Shown here: positions 1 to 12,441 of the stretch, piece after piece | How the letters are laid out: each line of letters opens with the position of its first letter | How positions within the stretch are numbered: position 1 is the first letter of the stretch | Origin: Podocnemis expansa | Lineage: Eukaryota; Chordata; Testudines; Podocnemididae | Direction: 5' to 3' | Assembly (NCBI GenBank): GCA_007922195.1 | Contig: ML681981.1 | Location: 16,615,089-16,679,088, forward strand | DNA length: 64,000 nucleotides | The notes under the pieces: generated by a model | What the model was told of the DNA's origin: nothing | The model's database searches: none | What the model saw: only the letters and a program-made list of their open reading frames with translations | Program-made: the position numbers and the translations under genes

Positions 1-559
1 AAATACAGTGCTGCCGTTAGGCAATCATTACAGCTATGTGTGATGTCTGTGCTGTATATCTTTCCTTTGGTAAGTAATTTTTTAGCTTCTTCTGTACTTA
101 CTATTTAATATTTTTGAGGAGGCCAGAGTGTTATGAACTTGAGGACTTCAGAGAATTTCATTGAAATTTGGTGTTTTTCATTTATAGCTACATGCTAGAA
201 ACCTTGTTTTCACTTATTTTTATTTATTATAATTATTTGTATTAAACTTCTAGTGCATGTAACCTCAAGCCTATATCAAAAATTTGTGAGATTTGACTGC
301 CAAAATTTTAAATGTGGTATTTCAGTTATTTTTGAGCCATCATTGTTACCACTTTTTATTTATTAATTAATTTATTAATTAATACCTTTTAAAATTTTAA
401 AAATGTTCTTTTTAACTTTGTAGTTCAGCATTAGCTCATTTATGTTAAGCGAAAGATGGTCAACTTACAAGCTTCATGATAGGAAGTTCTTTAAAAATAT
501 ACTGAAGAATAATTTACGAACTCTAGAGGGATAGTCATGTTAGTTTTGTTCAGCAAAAC
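1..559. other. AT-rich intron, nothing recognised
   Basis: The stretch is AT-rich, with a short TTAATTAATTTATTAATTAA-like palindromic run near 360-380. No coding signal or identifiable repeat boundary was seen. Confidence 0.5.
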
Positions 560-915
560 AAGCAAGCAGACCTAGGGTTGGTGTGGGCCAGTTAGGGGTG
601 CAGGAGGGACTGGGGCCACAGGGAGGGTAGCCATGGGGGCCTATAATGGGCCTTTGCCCAGGGCCCCCACTTGCCTAAGGAAGGGAAAAACCTGCAAGGC
701 TGAGGGATGAAGCCCTACCTAGGCAGAGAGGCAAATAGCCCAAGGGGAGGAGCTGCAGTGTTGGACACAGTCAGCGGCATAGAACTGCTACTCAAGGCTC
801 CTGGGCTGAGACCCAGAGTAGTGGGGGGCCCAGGTCTCTTCCTCCTTATTTCCCCATGCAACATTATCAGAGGGACCCCTTTGGAGATGGGGTGACTGGG
901 TGTGCCCTGACCCAC
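560..915. repeat. GC-rich insert of unknown transposon class
   Basis: The composition jumps abruptly from AT-rich intron to G/C-rich sequence (for example ggggccacagggagggtagcc) and returns to AT-rich after about 960. The wording resembles internal parts of reptilian LTR or DNA elements, but no terminal repeats, target duplication or protein match was found. Short readings here on both strands look non-coding. Confidence 0.3.
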
Positions 916-2169
916 TATCTATGAAAAAAGTCCAAGACCCACTGGAGGAGAGCTGGTAGTTTGCGACAAGACTATAAAGTTACTTGTTTTGTTTGAGTTC
1001 ACCTTGGCTTTATTGTGGCAAGTAAGAGGTTCAGGTATATAAAACCATGCAACTGTGAATGTTCTTTTGGTATTAGTAGGTCAGCTGGGGCTACCATATT
1101 TTTTAATTGCTGACTTTTTGTCTTTGTTTGGTCATCCTTATGGATATGCTTTCTCTTATTACAATTAAAACAAATTGAACAGTGAATTTAGATAGTTGTG
1201 GTATAGAGAAGCTGTGATAATTGCCTAGAAATGTATCAGTCAGTGATATCACTATCAACAATTGTAAGAACAACCCCATTTCGATGGCTGTTTGTATGTA
1301 CACAGTAACAAAATGAAGAATTACCAACGAGATACTCTGCTATAAAAAAGCTTCTCCAAAAGAACATATTCTGTTTGATCAAAACATCATACAGCCACTA
1401 AGTGAATTCTCTTTGAAAATCTAGCATTTTTATTTTTACCGTTCTTCAAAGAACAGAAAAAGGAGGAGCAGCTATTCTGCCTGCCCCCACATGTGTGCAC
1501 ACAGAGCCACCCAAATCAATGATCCAGCCTCTCTCTTTGCAATCAGTCTTTGGAGAAACTCTTCTGTCTATTGGACTCAGCTTCTACTCAGGCCTTCCTA
1601 TGCTGTCCTTTGACTTGGGTGGTAGGTTCTATTGTTTCAGTTATTACTAAATAAAGGGCAGTTAATGATTATTAGTTTGGGGTGATCTTATTTACTCTCA
1701 CTAGTATTGCTACTTATGAGTAATGTGGTTATGTCAATCACATGACAATATAATATTAAAATGATAGTACATAATCGGGCTCTATTTCTAACTATGGTGC
1801 GTCCATTAAGAAACTATCTGTAATTATTACAAAAAAATATTCATTTGTATTTTCTCGTATTTAAATTTCAATTCACTTGTCATGCTTTTACGCCTTTTGA
1901 GTTCAATTTCTGTGAATAATCAAAGGATTGCATTTTACTCACTCAAAGGTCTGTGAAAAGCAAATAATAAATTGATGCACCTCACTGGAATTGGCACATT
2001 TGATATAATTACACGTACAAACTGCTGAAAGAACATTATTCAGGTTGGAAAATTAAGTGCTCAAATTAAGACATACTGGAATTATGGTGGCCTATGCAAC
2101 TTGAGTAATGGACACTGCTGCCAGCTATGTGTATTATTCTTGATGCAGCAGAGATAGGTTTCCCAAAAA
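916..2169. other. Intronic sequence, nothing recognised
   Basis: Ordinary AT-rich sequence without a credible exon or repeat boundary. Short readings on both strands lack any recognisable motif. Confidence 0.45.
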
Positions 2170-2620
2170 TCCTACCTAGAGGGAATCTGTGGCAGAGGAA
2201 AGGAGGCCATACAAAATCTAGTCACTCTTTGCAGGGAGAACCATGCACACCAGGCCCACTGACAACAATTCTGAGCCCTAGGACAGAACAGTCCTGTCCT
2301 GCCTCTTCCACCTGCAACCCCACCCACAGTCCAGCCCTGCTCTGACCAGTCCCACACCTCCCCTGCTCAGCCTAATTGCTGCTGCATTCCTTCCCCCTTC
2401 TGCTTGGTCCCGCTTTTGTCTTGCTTACTCCTCTTTCCCTCAGGCAGAGAGCAATAGTGGGGGTGGGCTGACTGGGATGGAGGGAGGGATGGTGATGAGC
2501 AGCTGTGGGTAGAGTGAGTGGGAGAGGAGAGGAGGTATACAAGTGGTGAGCAGGAACGAGTGGTCAGGCCAGGTGGGAGCAGGGGCAGAATGTGGCTGGA
2601 ATGTGTGATTCAGCAGACTT
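2170..2620. repeat. Strand-asymmetric pyrimidine-rich then purine-rich block
   Basis: A pyrimidine-rich half (about 2220-2440, many ccc/ctc/tcc words) is followed by a purine-rich half (2450-2600, ggtggg/ggaggg/gtgagt words). It directly abuts the LTR-like block at about 2625 and may belong to the same inserted element. No coding evidence. Confidence 0.3.
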
Positions 2621-2624
2621 CAGT

Positions 2625-3300
2625 GTTGTTCATGCCGAGAGACAGACCACAGGCTGAGTTTGGTGGCAAAGGTGCTCAGCCGGCTTTACTGTAAGGAAAG
2701 TAAGGCACGGCACTGGTGCCCTGTACCATGAGTCACGGGGATATTAACCCATGTGCCTGGGACAAGGTAAACATAAAAGGGTACGGTTGCCTCATTTCAT
2801 ACAAAGACGTCTTGCCTATGACTTCCTTTTATATAAAGATACAAAAGTTGCCTATTACATTCTACATGCTTTCTAATTATTATTACGTACCTTGTACCAG
2901 CTGTTTGAACAAAACATCCTTATCCATTATCTTGTTCTTCCCTCTTTGTATTACGAGGGATCTGTGTGTCACTGTACCACCTGTTTGGAATGTGTTTATG
3001 CAATTACTCTAAAACTCTGGGTTTCTGTACCATCTTCATAGGTCAGGAACGTATCTATTTAGTTGAGTATTATCTAGTGTGTTGCTGTTCTGCCAGGACT
3101 AGGCTTTGGTTTTCAGCCTTTGGATCATACTGCTAATTATGCCTAGAGCTCCAGCAAGACCTACATAAGCAAATGCTGTTCATTGTGAGTAAAGGTTGCA
3201 GAATATGCTCAGGGAGTGTCAGTGAGATGGGGATGTACAATGGTACGATGCTCTTTGTCTAAATTCATGGATTATTCTATTCGTATTTCCCACGAAAGTA
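2625..3300 (-). mobile_element. LTR-like segment, probably an old endogenous-retrovirus-type LTR on the minus strand
   Basis: Read on the minus strand, there is a TATATAAAAGG TATA-box-like word (about 2825-2840). Some 150 bases downstream is a TAAAGCCGGCTGAGCACC stretch followed by a CT-rich TGTCTCTCGG segment (about 2630-2690). That order resembles the U3 promoter, then R/U5, of a gammaretrovirus-like LTR. Edges are approximate, no viral gene is attached, and no target duplication was identified. The class is inferred from layout only. Confidence 0.42.
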
Positions 3301-6300
3301 CCGAGAAAATAAGAATTGTTTTAAAGCCAAGAAAATTAAACTGCCTTGAAAACTCACTTAGTAATACTAGGATGGATACAGCATTTCACAATCAATGGGG
3401 TACACGTTTTGATGCCATGTATGCAGTTGTAGTTCTGTTTTGTACTTCACTTTTAATTATCTGCTGAATTGCAGTGCAGTGCTTTTGCTGGATGTGTGTG
3501 GGGGGAAGATAAGCACTGATGAAGAAAGAGCAGTAAATCTTCCATGACTTCCTTTCAGTATGAAAATGATCCTGAATAAGAACAGAAAGGAAAGGGGTTA
3601 ATATGGACGTCTTTTATGATTTTATGTCAGTATTTTCATTTTAATTTGTAGTGTTTAAAATCTTTTTGATAAACTTTTATTGCTTTTTTTCCCCCTCCTG
3701 ATTTCCTCCACTAAACTGAATTTGGTTTATTTTAAATGTTTACATCAGCATTAATATTAGCAGGCCATGGGGAATATATAAATTGATTTGTGGTAATAAG
3801 GGCAACATTGCCATTTTATTGCAGTTGCTAATGGTACAGTATAGGGAAGCATTTCTTCTTGTCTGTGCAAGAAGTCTTAATAAAACTGCTGTATAAAACT
3901 AAACACATGTTAAAAACCTTTATTTCTATTGCAGACTCTTATTTTCCCAAACATGATAAGCAGAATAATGGATGTGTCAACAGTGTGTTACTTCAGAGGG
4001 AACCAACTGAACATTACAGGGAAGAATTCTGCCAATAATTTGAAAATAAAGCTATTTAAACCTCTTCTGTTTTCATAACTGTTATTATATGCAGTGCATT
4101 TTGTAGTTGAAGTCTCAAGGGTCAGTTTTTCCTTTTCCTTTTACAAATATTTCTTTCCTTAGGATCAATTCAAATTGACAATGTGTAGAAGAGAATAGAT
4201 GGTATCTAATTTTAATTTTCCATCACATTTTACATTCTTCCTTGGTGCAGTGAGGAGCTTACATAACAAATGTTAAGTGACTTCACCTGCCATTAACATG
4301 CTCTAAGCCACTAGAGAGAAGAATTTGTATCTTAGTACATAGATTGAAGAAAATTATTTTCCAAGAGTAATTGATGTTTTTTCAATTTTATTGTGTGGTA
4401 ATCACAGCTGTTCAGAGTTACTAATTTCTGTAACCCAGTCAGGTTTATAATTTGACTTTATAAAAGATTTCAGTTTCATTATTTCCTGAAAGATATTTTG
4501 TTTGTTTTATTCCAGCTTTTTTCCCAGTTGTCCCCATCTACTACTACAGGAACATAACAAATATTTAAAATATAAAATGTAGAATATAACAAATTAATTG
4601 TAGAACCAGGGCTGACTCAGAATGGAAAATAGAAAGTTTGTAGTAAAATGTTTCAGGTGTTTTGTATGTGCATTTATTTTTCAGTAACCTAGAATGTTCT
4701 GGACCCTTGTAGAATCGCATGGAACCTTTTAGACTTTCTGAGAACTGCATTTGCCTCAGACCAATCTAGAATGTCCTCAGTCATATACATTTCTGGATAC
4801 ATAAGGGTTGGGGGTGTTACCAGTTGGTCAGGGAGATATGGGAGCGAAGTGAAGTCAGTGCCCAGCTCTGATATCGTGACCCTTGTTTTTTAGGTAATTG
4901 AGAGAGTCTACTTGAGTTTTAAGACTTGAAGAGTGTAAGTAATGATACATAAATGATGGAAGACCTATCACCAAGGTATTAACCATTCAAAAATTTTAAT
5001 GAATGGAGGTGAGGAGGCACCAAAGATGCTCCTTGCTTGGTCACCATTTGGTCTAGGGTGAGCATTGTGTAGAACAATAAACTCCTGTTGTTAAAGACTG
5101 TTCAAGCACTGAACATAACCATCAGCCCACCAATTCTATCTGGCCACCAATTAACTCTTCCTGTAGTTGGAGGAAGTAAAGGAAAACAGGTGCATCTACC
5201 AGGTGTTAGCAAGCACATAGTTGAAAGTGAATTGAGCCACTGTTGGGTAGATTGTTCTTGTGCTAAAATTTAGCTTCCCCAACCCCTTGGCCTTTTTATT
5301 CTGTTCCACAAGGATCAGTTCATCATTGTATTCACTTTTACTGGTCATTTGAATAGTACTAACATCTTACTTCCTTATTAGACAACATAACTAGAGTCTA
5401 AACAATTCAGCATGACTAGCTACAAACCAGGTTCATTGGACATTGCAATCTAGAATCTACACATTAGTGTATGGATATATGCTATCATTTCAACTTGTTC
5501 TCATCTGAAAACAAGAGTTAATAAATCAATCCTTGTTACACAATCAGTTATAATCACAAGGCCAAGTTTTGCTCTTTAAATACGGTTGTATGGGTGGTAC
5601 CCAGGACAGAATTCAGACCATGTTGTTTCAGAGGAACCTACCATATAAGTTAAGTATGACTAAACTGGCCATTTTCCAGGTATAGTTTGTTTGTACAGTC
5701 GACTCTTCCACCTCTTGTTTTCTTGGTCCAAATTAATGTCCATTCTACTCTTCCACACCTGTCCCCATAAACCTAGTTTCAGGCTGAAATTAATTCCTTT
5801 CTCAGTCCCTCTCTCTACTAGTGCATATCTTCATGTTTCCTCCTAGTTTCAAATTATTAAAGCACTCCACCTTTCCTCTCATTCCTCTGTAGAAATGATG
5901 AGCCATCATATGCCTCATTTTACAGCACCTTTTTCTTCCTTGGAAAGATGAAAATAGGCAGAAGAACTGTAGCTTCTCTACACTCATTTGGAATAGGGGA
6001 ACAAATGGGCAGGGAAGGTGGCAGAAGTATGTATTTTCTGGCCCTGTCTTTTGTGGCAAGAAGGGAGAAAGGACCCCTTGCTCCTTCCAACTGGAGGGAG
6101 AGAGAGTTCTCTCTCTTGATGGGCCTACAACATTTGGTGGAGTTCCTGCTCAGGACCCTTGTTCTTGAGCAGGTCTTTGGAAACAATGCAAGCCACATAG
6201 GCGAGCTGCTGCTGTCAAAAGCTGCTGCAAGCTTCATTGCCTGTTCTGTATCCAGGGTATAGCAAGTTCAAGGGATGTTGTATAACATATAGTACATGTT

Positions 6301-9300
6301 CCTAGGATCAGCCTAGTAGGAAATGCCTGTAGAATGGTATGGAATATACTGGTTGTTTTAAATACTGTTTGTAAGAACAACCTCTCTTTGCTCTTGGAGA
6401 TGAAATTCAGAACGGTTATTTGTACTGTGAAAAGTTTCCTTGGCAAAAAGAAAATGTTATTTCATAGCAGCCTTAGCTATAGCCTGCATTAAATGTTGCT
6501 TTGCATTAAAAAAATAAGCTCTCCATTTGAAAATCAAACAAGGCTGAGGCTTTACTTGTGGCTGAAACAACATAGAAAACCTTGTTACAAAGTACTAAAT
6601 TAAAAGTATGTCCGAATGAGGAAATTGTTAGATGACATTTACAATGACAAGGTGCATAGATTAACATTTCACTTCATATATTTTTAATAATGTGTCCTTA
6701 TGTGGCCTGCTAAATGGGTCATTTGTACAGATTCATGTACTTGATATTCCTTTGTATTCTTGTGCGCTTTTGAATCCTTGTTCTTACACTATGTCAAAAA
6801 TCTTTCATTGAAATATTTCGTTTTTTGTTAACCTGTTTCAGCACAACACTTTGGCAGAAGTGGGAAGTATTAAAAGAAAATGTTATTTTGTGTTTAATTT
6901 TGGTATTGATATGTTGGAAATGATGAGGCAAATGACATTGAGTATATAAATACTACTTATCCCTTCACCCTGTGTCTCTGTTTTACACTCTGAGCTATAT
7001 TTAGTTTTATTTCTTTAGTTGGATTTTTGAAAACAAGTCAAATTACATGCTGTACCCAACAGGTAATCTTTATCCCAGCAGTCTCATAAACACCCTGAGA
7101 TACAGCTAAATGGGAAGGCCCCCTTTTTAAATCCTCCCTAATCCTCTGTCCATTCCTGGCCAAAGGGAAAACAAGCTGGCCAAAGCCATGTTGGTGTGTT
7201 AGCTCAGATTCATAGCCCCACTGCTTATTTAAATACCTTAGCCTCCAGGTGGCTAGTGGGGTGGGGTCCTCTCAAAAGGCTGATTAGAATAAATCTGCTT
7301 TGGACACCCAGCTCTCTTTCTTTGTTACTGAATGTGACATCTCTTATTCAGTTACCAACCTCATGTTTTAGTTGGCAGCACGATGAGCTACTTCCCTCCA
7401 ATTCAATTGGCAGCAATCCATTTCTTATTTACAGCTGGAAAGTATGATTAATACCCATTTGGGCTCAAATCTTGCACAGCATGCAGAGGCATTGATTTAC
7501 TCCTTTGTGTACTACTTACACTGTGTATGAAAGTAAAAGCACCCTATTCACCGCCTCCCCTCCCACTGACATGTCCGTGTCCTTGGAGCTATCTGTGGCC
7601 AAGACTAGCACCAGGAGGCCAGCCACAGCTTCCTATGCCTGGTGTTTCACTTCAACCACAGCAAACAGCTATTCAGAAAGCAGTATTATGTGTGTAGTTT
7701 TCATGACTGTAGTAACGGTTTTCTTGGGTTTGCTGTACAATGATCAGGTTGTGTTCTGCTGAACTGTGTGAGAATAGAACCTTTTTGCTGGGGAACTCTC
7801 TGTGGTTGCCTAACAACAAAGGTGAGTGCAATACATGTTTTGCTTTTGCTTTCTCTCTCCATGCATATGTTGCTAAGTTTTTCAGGAATTTTGTTTTGGA
7901 AAGTGGTGGGGGAGATAGGGCAAGTCACTCTGCTCTTGGAGTGTCCTATAGTCTTCTGTAATTACCTTTTCTGGCTTTGTGCAAAAACAGAATAGCAGAG
8001 CCAATGTTTCTGATTCCAAGGTATGTCTTATCTATGGATATTGTTGCTGTGTTGCATTGTCAGCTGTCTGTAACATCATCTGGTCATTGTAAATGCACAC
8101 TTGTTGCCCAGCCTTTTCTAACACTGGGTGCTTTCTGTAACTGGATGCCAGTATGAGTGTGCCAGGTCCACTGTTGGAAAAAAAAATATGTATTTTTGCT
8201 GTCTGGTGAGCCAAGACTGTCACTGAATCCCCATTCATCCATGTAGAATGACTTGATCTGATGTCACTCTCAGGTGATCATCTTCTGTGTGTTAAATCTT
8301 TCTTTGAGACAAGTGCATGTGCAAGGACTTGCTTTAGTAGCCCTACTATTTGAACACCTCTTATGAAATGGTCTTTCTCCCCTGTAGCCCTTCGTACGAA
8401 GAGGAGACTCTACAGCCTTGGTGTATCTGGTCTATTCTGTTCTGTCCCCAAACATACCTATGGGGGCTTACGTAGTCTGTAGCAGGAGCTGTATGTAGAG
8501 GAGCTTCCTGTTGGTGTGCCAAAAGATGTGTAACCAGTATAGATGTGGATCATGATTAACTGTGTATGCACCAGAATCATGAAGCATTTGCTTTACAGAC
8601 ATGAACCTTTTACTTTACTACATTATATCCCAGAAAGGGAGTAGGGCCTTGTGATGTTCTATGATAGAAATATGGCCATGTGTACCATTTATGTTGCCAC
8701 ACTGGACAATTGTAAGAAATAGTGTACAAAGAATGTCACATAGGGTGTCAATGGGATGGTTATGATTCACTGAGTGTGATTATCCTTTTTATATGCATAT
8801 ATCATTTTTGCATCTGAAGTTACAAATATTGAGCATGTACTGGCATCCTACATATATTTTGTATTGCTAGTAAAATCTACATTGAAGATTGATTTTTCAA
8901 AATGAGCCACAAAAGATTTTCATTCCACCCTGATGGCTCTTCTTGCAAATACCATAGACTACAAGTAGCCAACACTTCTGGAGAGTCAGCAAGCCACATA
9001 AACCATGTGACTGAGGTGTGACCCGAGTTTCCATTTTGGGCCTGTACTTTTCCACAAACTTCTGCGGGATCTGTGTGGAACAGTAAAATTCCATCCACAA
9101 GGATAAGGATATAAACGACCCTGGAAATAGTTCCAATCTTTCTTCATTTCCTGTGTCATTTCTCTGGATTAGATTTCTAACAAGAACTCATGACCCTTGA
9201 CCTGTTTGGGGTAATTTTCAGAGAGACTTTTGCAGGCTTGCAGTTTATTTCATCACTGCAACAAACTTCAGATAAGAACATTACAATGATTTGTCTGTGT

Positions 9301-9848
9301 ATAATGTTAACCATTTTATCTCTTTTTTTTTTTTAATGAAAAAATCTTTAGTCACTTAAGAAGTGCTACAGGATAATTATTGTGTACAACCTTAGTTATA
9401 TATTGACCCATTGTTTAAGCAAATTTGGTTTTTCTGTAACCATCATCATAAAATCCAGTGTCTGGGCAGTGAAACAAAGGCTGACATTCCTAAGGGAGAT
9501 TGCATTTTTTTTTCTTCTTGTTAGCCAGTATGAGAGAGAAGTTTACTTTTGTTAATGATTTGATATAATCTAACCACCAGTTTGGGGGTGACTCTGGCTT
9601 ATTTTTTAGCCATTTGCCCTGAACAGTGACCCACTGAGGCACAGTGACAGATCTTAATATCTAATTACAGCTTTACTTAAACTATCTCATCAAATGGATG
9701 ACTCCTCAGCGTTAGCTGCTTAGAGGCTATCAGCATTCTTTACAATGCATTTCAGGATTACTGCACCACAAAGATGGGTAAATAATTAAGGATTACTGTC
9801 TTGGGCTTTATGTTTAGGGGGGAAATAAACTTATTAAGTTTGAACTGA
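3301..9848. other. Intronic sequence, no feature recognised
   Basis: About 6.5 kb of mainly AT-rich DNA. Short readings (for example around 5950-6260 and 7500-7995) occur on several frames but show no domain, no codon-bias impression and no splice context that would make them exons. Conserved non-coding elements could be present but cannot be recognised by eye. Confidence 0.45.
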
Positions 9849-9990
9849 GGGCAGTTAGTTCAAACTAACAAAGTGAACTAATTCAGGCTAACATTACTTA
9901 GAATTAGTCCACATTGTTAATTCAAACTAATAAGTTAGAAGCTCATTTGAACTAACCTTGAACTTATTAGTTTGAACTAACTGCTGTATT
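9849..9990. mobile_element. Foldback MITE fragment (AGTTCAAACTAA family, Harbinger-like)
   Basis: The word GCAGTTAGTTCAAACTAA at about 9849 recurs as its reverse complement near 9966-9983, and several further copies of TTCAAACTAA in both orientations lie between. The right end reads GTAGACTTAGCC, like the GTCTAC-containing ends of reptilian Harbinger-type MITEs. A matching left end is not clear, so the copy may be truncated. Confidence 0.55.
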
Positions 9991-10047
9991 GTAGACTTAG
10001 CCTGAGAAAAGAATCACTTGTAGATAGAACAAACTAGGAATCCTGTG

Positions 10048-10235
10048 CACTGTTTCCTCTAAGCTGCGCGTGTGTGCGTGCGCACACACAGGTCATGAAA
10101 CCTGCACACACAAAAAAAGAGAGTGTGCACAAAAAAATCCAATAGTGCTAATATTGGTGCTCACAAAGAAATGTTTTTGCACACACAAAGAAATTGTTTG
10201 TGCACACAGTCTACGAGTAATTAGAGGGAACATTG
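10048..10235. mobile_element. Short hAT-type non-autonomous element
   Basis: The left end ctgtttcctctaagc and the right end ttagagggaacattg are near-perfect terminal inverted repeats of the CAGTGTTCCCTCTAA type. The flanking 8-mers atcctgtg and gtccagtg agree at 6 of 8 positions, as expected for an old hAT target duplication. The interior is made of GTGCACACA/CACAAAGAAA words with a GTGTGTGCGTGCGCACACACA segment that could adopt alternating purine-pyrimidine structure. It encodes no protein. Confidence 0.7.
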
Positions 10236-10335
10236 GTCCAGTGGTACTGTTAAAGACTAACACATTTATTTATCCATGTACTTTCGTGAGAGAAAGTCCT
10301 AGTTCATCAGATGCTTTGAAAATGGGGAACTTATG
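10236..10335 (+). repeat. Copy of the 'agactaacaaatttatt' interspersed repeat family
   Basis: The order of words gactaacacatttattta, then actttcgtgagagaaag, then gttcatcagatgctttgaa is shared with the repeats near 26.1, 29.9, 41.4, 55.7, 61.0 and 62.1 kb. This copy is a single arm without the inverted partner and starts immediately after the hAT element. Confidence 0.65.
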
Positions 10336-11419
10336 GACTAGGAGCAAAATAAACATAGGGGCTGCCCTTTGCTTCTTCTCAGCTCCCTTCACCTCAGTCA
10401 CCCAGCCATTTCATTTTTTTGTTTTTCTTTAAATAATATCCAGTTCTTTAGTCTGTACAGCTAATAGTGGTGAATTGATTTATCTCAATTTATAAATATT
10501 TGCTCTTGTCGCATGTAGACTGACTATAATGTAGAACTCGATTCTTCCAAGTCTCTTGGATCTTTATGCCCAAAGTCCTTATTACTCCATCCATTAATTC
10601 ATTCTTCTCTAGTCCCTCAGACAAAAACCAAGAAGAACAAAAGAGCCATGCAGCCTCAGCTGCTGGTAAACAATTATAGGCTCTGGCAAACCAAAGAGTA
10701 GGAGCAAATGCTCTGTCTCAAACACTGTAGTTTCTTTGCCGAGGGATTAGAATAAAAGATTTTTCTGAGGTAACCAAAAACTATCCTATTAAATTAAAAT
10801 CAGCACTTTAAATTGCACCTGGAGATGGTTACAAAGACAGTCCCACTTATATTATGAAATACTCTCCCAGTAAGAAACTTTTAAGAGAGGGACCATTGCA
10901 TTCAGACCCAGACAGAAATTTCTAAATGGTATTAAGTTTAACTCCATGTAAGATTCAGGATAGTGAGGGAACAAAAGTCTGGATTGCAGCAGTGAAATCT
11001 ACATTGGAAAGAAAGTTCAGAACCATCTGGGTAAAAACAAAACAAAAATCTTTTGGTCATAGCTGTCTAATGATCGCCTGCAAGCATTTGGGGATCCAAC
11101 AGGATATGTCGGTTGCAAACCTGAATTTCTTCCAGATGAAAATTTTATCAGTTGTGCCATTTATGTCCCTAAAATATATGTAGTGACAACCCCTGCATTC
11201 ACTGGCATTTGTGCAGAGTAAAAGTGAAGTCTTAGCTATGTGATTTTGCAATAACAAAGGAAAATATTCATAATGAATACTTAGTAGCTCAGGTTTTAAG
11301 GAGAAAACAAATTCAAAGACAAATATACAGGTGATAGGCAGTTTGAAGGAGAGGTGATTGGTTGGGTGAAAGAAAGGGATCAGGATGTTGCCTCAAGGGA
11401 GGAATATTAATTACTATGC
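10336..11419. other. Intronic sequence, nothing recognised
   Basis: No repeat edge, exon or motif was identified in this mostly AT-rich kilobase. Confidence 0.45.
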
Positions 11420-11819
11420 CAGGGGTGGACAATATATTCACAGGTGGGCCACTGCCACAGTGGAGAACCAGCTCCCATGGTGGCAGTGGTGGTGGTGGAG
11501 AGCTGGCCCCTATGGAGGCAGTGCAGAGTTGTCAAGGGGGAAGTGCGGCAGCAGAGAGCCAGCGATGGAGGGTATAGAGCTGGCAGGGTGGCCAGCACAG
11601 TGGAAGAGAGCTGGCCATAGGGGGGCAATCCAGCAAAGAGCCGGTCCCATGGCCAAGGGGATGGCACAGGGTTGGCCAGGGTGCCGGGGATGTGTCAGAG
11701 AGCCAGCTGGATTTGTGGGAGGAGGAGGTGGCAGAGAGCCATCCCTTGGTAGGGTATAGGTGGAAAGAGATTTCCAGTGGGCTGGATCCAGGCCCTGGGT
11801 CTTATTTTGCCTACCCCTG
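11420..11819. mobile_element. 400-bp hAT-type non-autonomous transposon with target duplication
   Basis: The ends are caggggtggacaatat and (reverse complement) caggggtaggcaaaat, the CAGGGGTGGGCAA-type hAT terminus. The flanking 8-mers are tactatgc (11412-11419) and tactaagc (11820-11827), which match at 7 of 8 positions. The interior is G-rich with GGCAGTGGTGGTGG-like and repeated 'agagagccag'/'agagctgg' words. Long readings across it are composition artefacts and carry no transposase motif. Confidence 0.82.
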
Positions 11820-11821
11820 TA

Positions 11822-12441
11822 CTAAGCCCTGGTCTGCATTGACAGTGAAGTTCAATATAATGCTGTTTTATATCGACCTTCTGAAGCATCTGTCTCCACT
11901 GTCAGAGCATTGTTAGAATTAGCTAGTATGGAATCACAGTACTGTAATTTAACCTGATAACATCACCCCTGCAAGTGGTGTAGCGCTGAGGTCAAAATCT
12001 ACACCTTGAATTTAGATCTATGTAGTCAAGGTAGCTCTAATCTTGATTCCATCCCCCCCATTTTTCTAGTCTGCTGCACTATAGCAACATAGCTCCTCCT
12101 CTACCTGTAGCCCCAGAAAGCTTTCAATTAATTCCTCGCTGGATGCAGCACTGTGCCTAACTGTTGTGCCTGTGGCAGAGAAACAGCAAGAAAAGCCTTT
12201 CCTGCCTTCTTTTTTTCTTTTTTAAGAGAAGATGAGTGGGAGAGTGAGCGGAGAATGACTGCCTCCCCAAAAGCCCCTGTGCCTACTCCCCACAGCGCAG
12301 TGCATTGCAGGAATTAATGTGAGCAATGGGGATGCAAGATCCCTAGCAAGCAATTTGCTGTGATCACTTGTCTTTGCCTTCTATAATTCAACAGCCTGAT
12401 TGAATTGTATTCCTACCCCCCCCCCCAGGGTAGGTAAGCCT
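11822..12441. repeat. Dispersed repeat, copy 1 (TIR-ended, MITE-like)
   Basis: It shares a long run of words with copy 2 at 13529-14065: the ctgtctccactgtcag segment, a 'gtagcgctgaggtcaaaatctac' equivalent, an 'agcaacatagctcctc' segment and a 'caagcaatttgctgtgatcac' equivalent. Its left end TAAGCCCTGGTCTGCATTG resembles the reverse complement of copy 2's right end (TAAGACTTGTCTATACTG). It ends near a C homopolymer of about 13 bases. No coding content. Confidence 0.65.

Noticed and set aside
11385..11759. 124-codon + frame rich in Trp, Gly and Arg
   Set aside because: Sits inside the 400-bp hAT-type element defined by ends and target duplication, and has no hAT transposase features.
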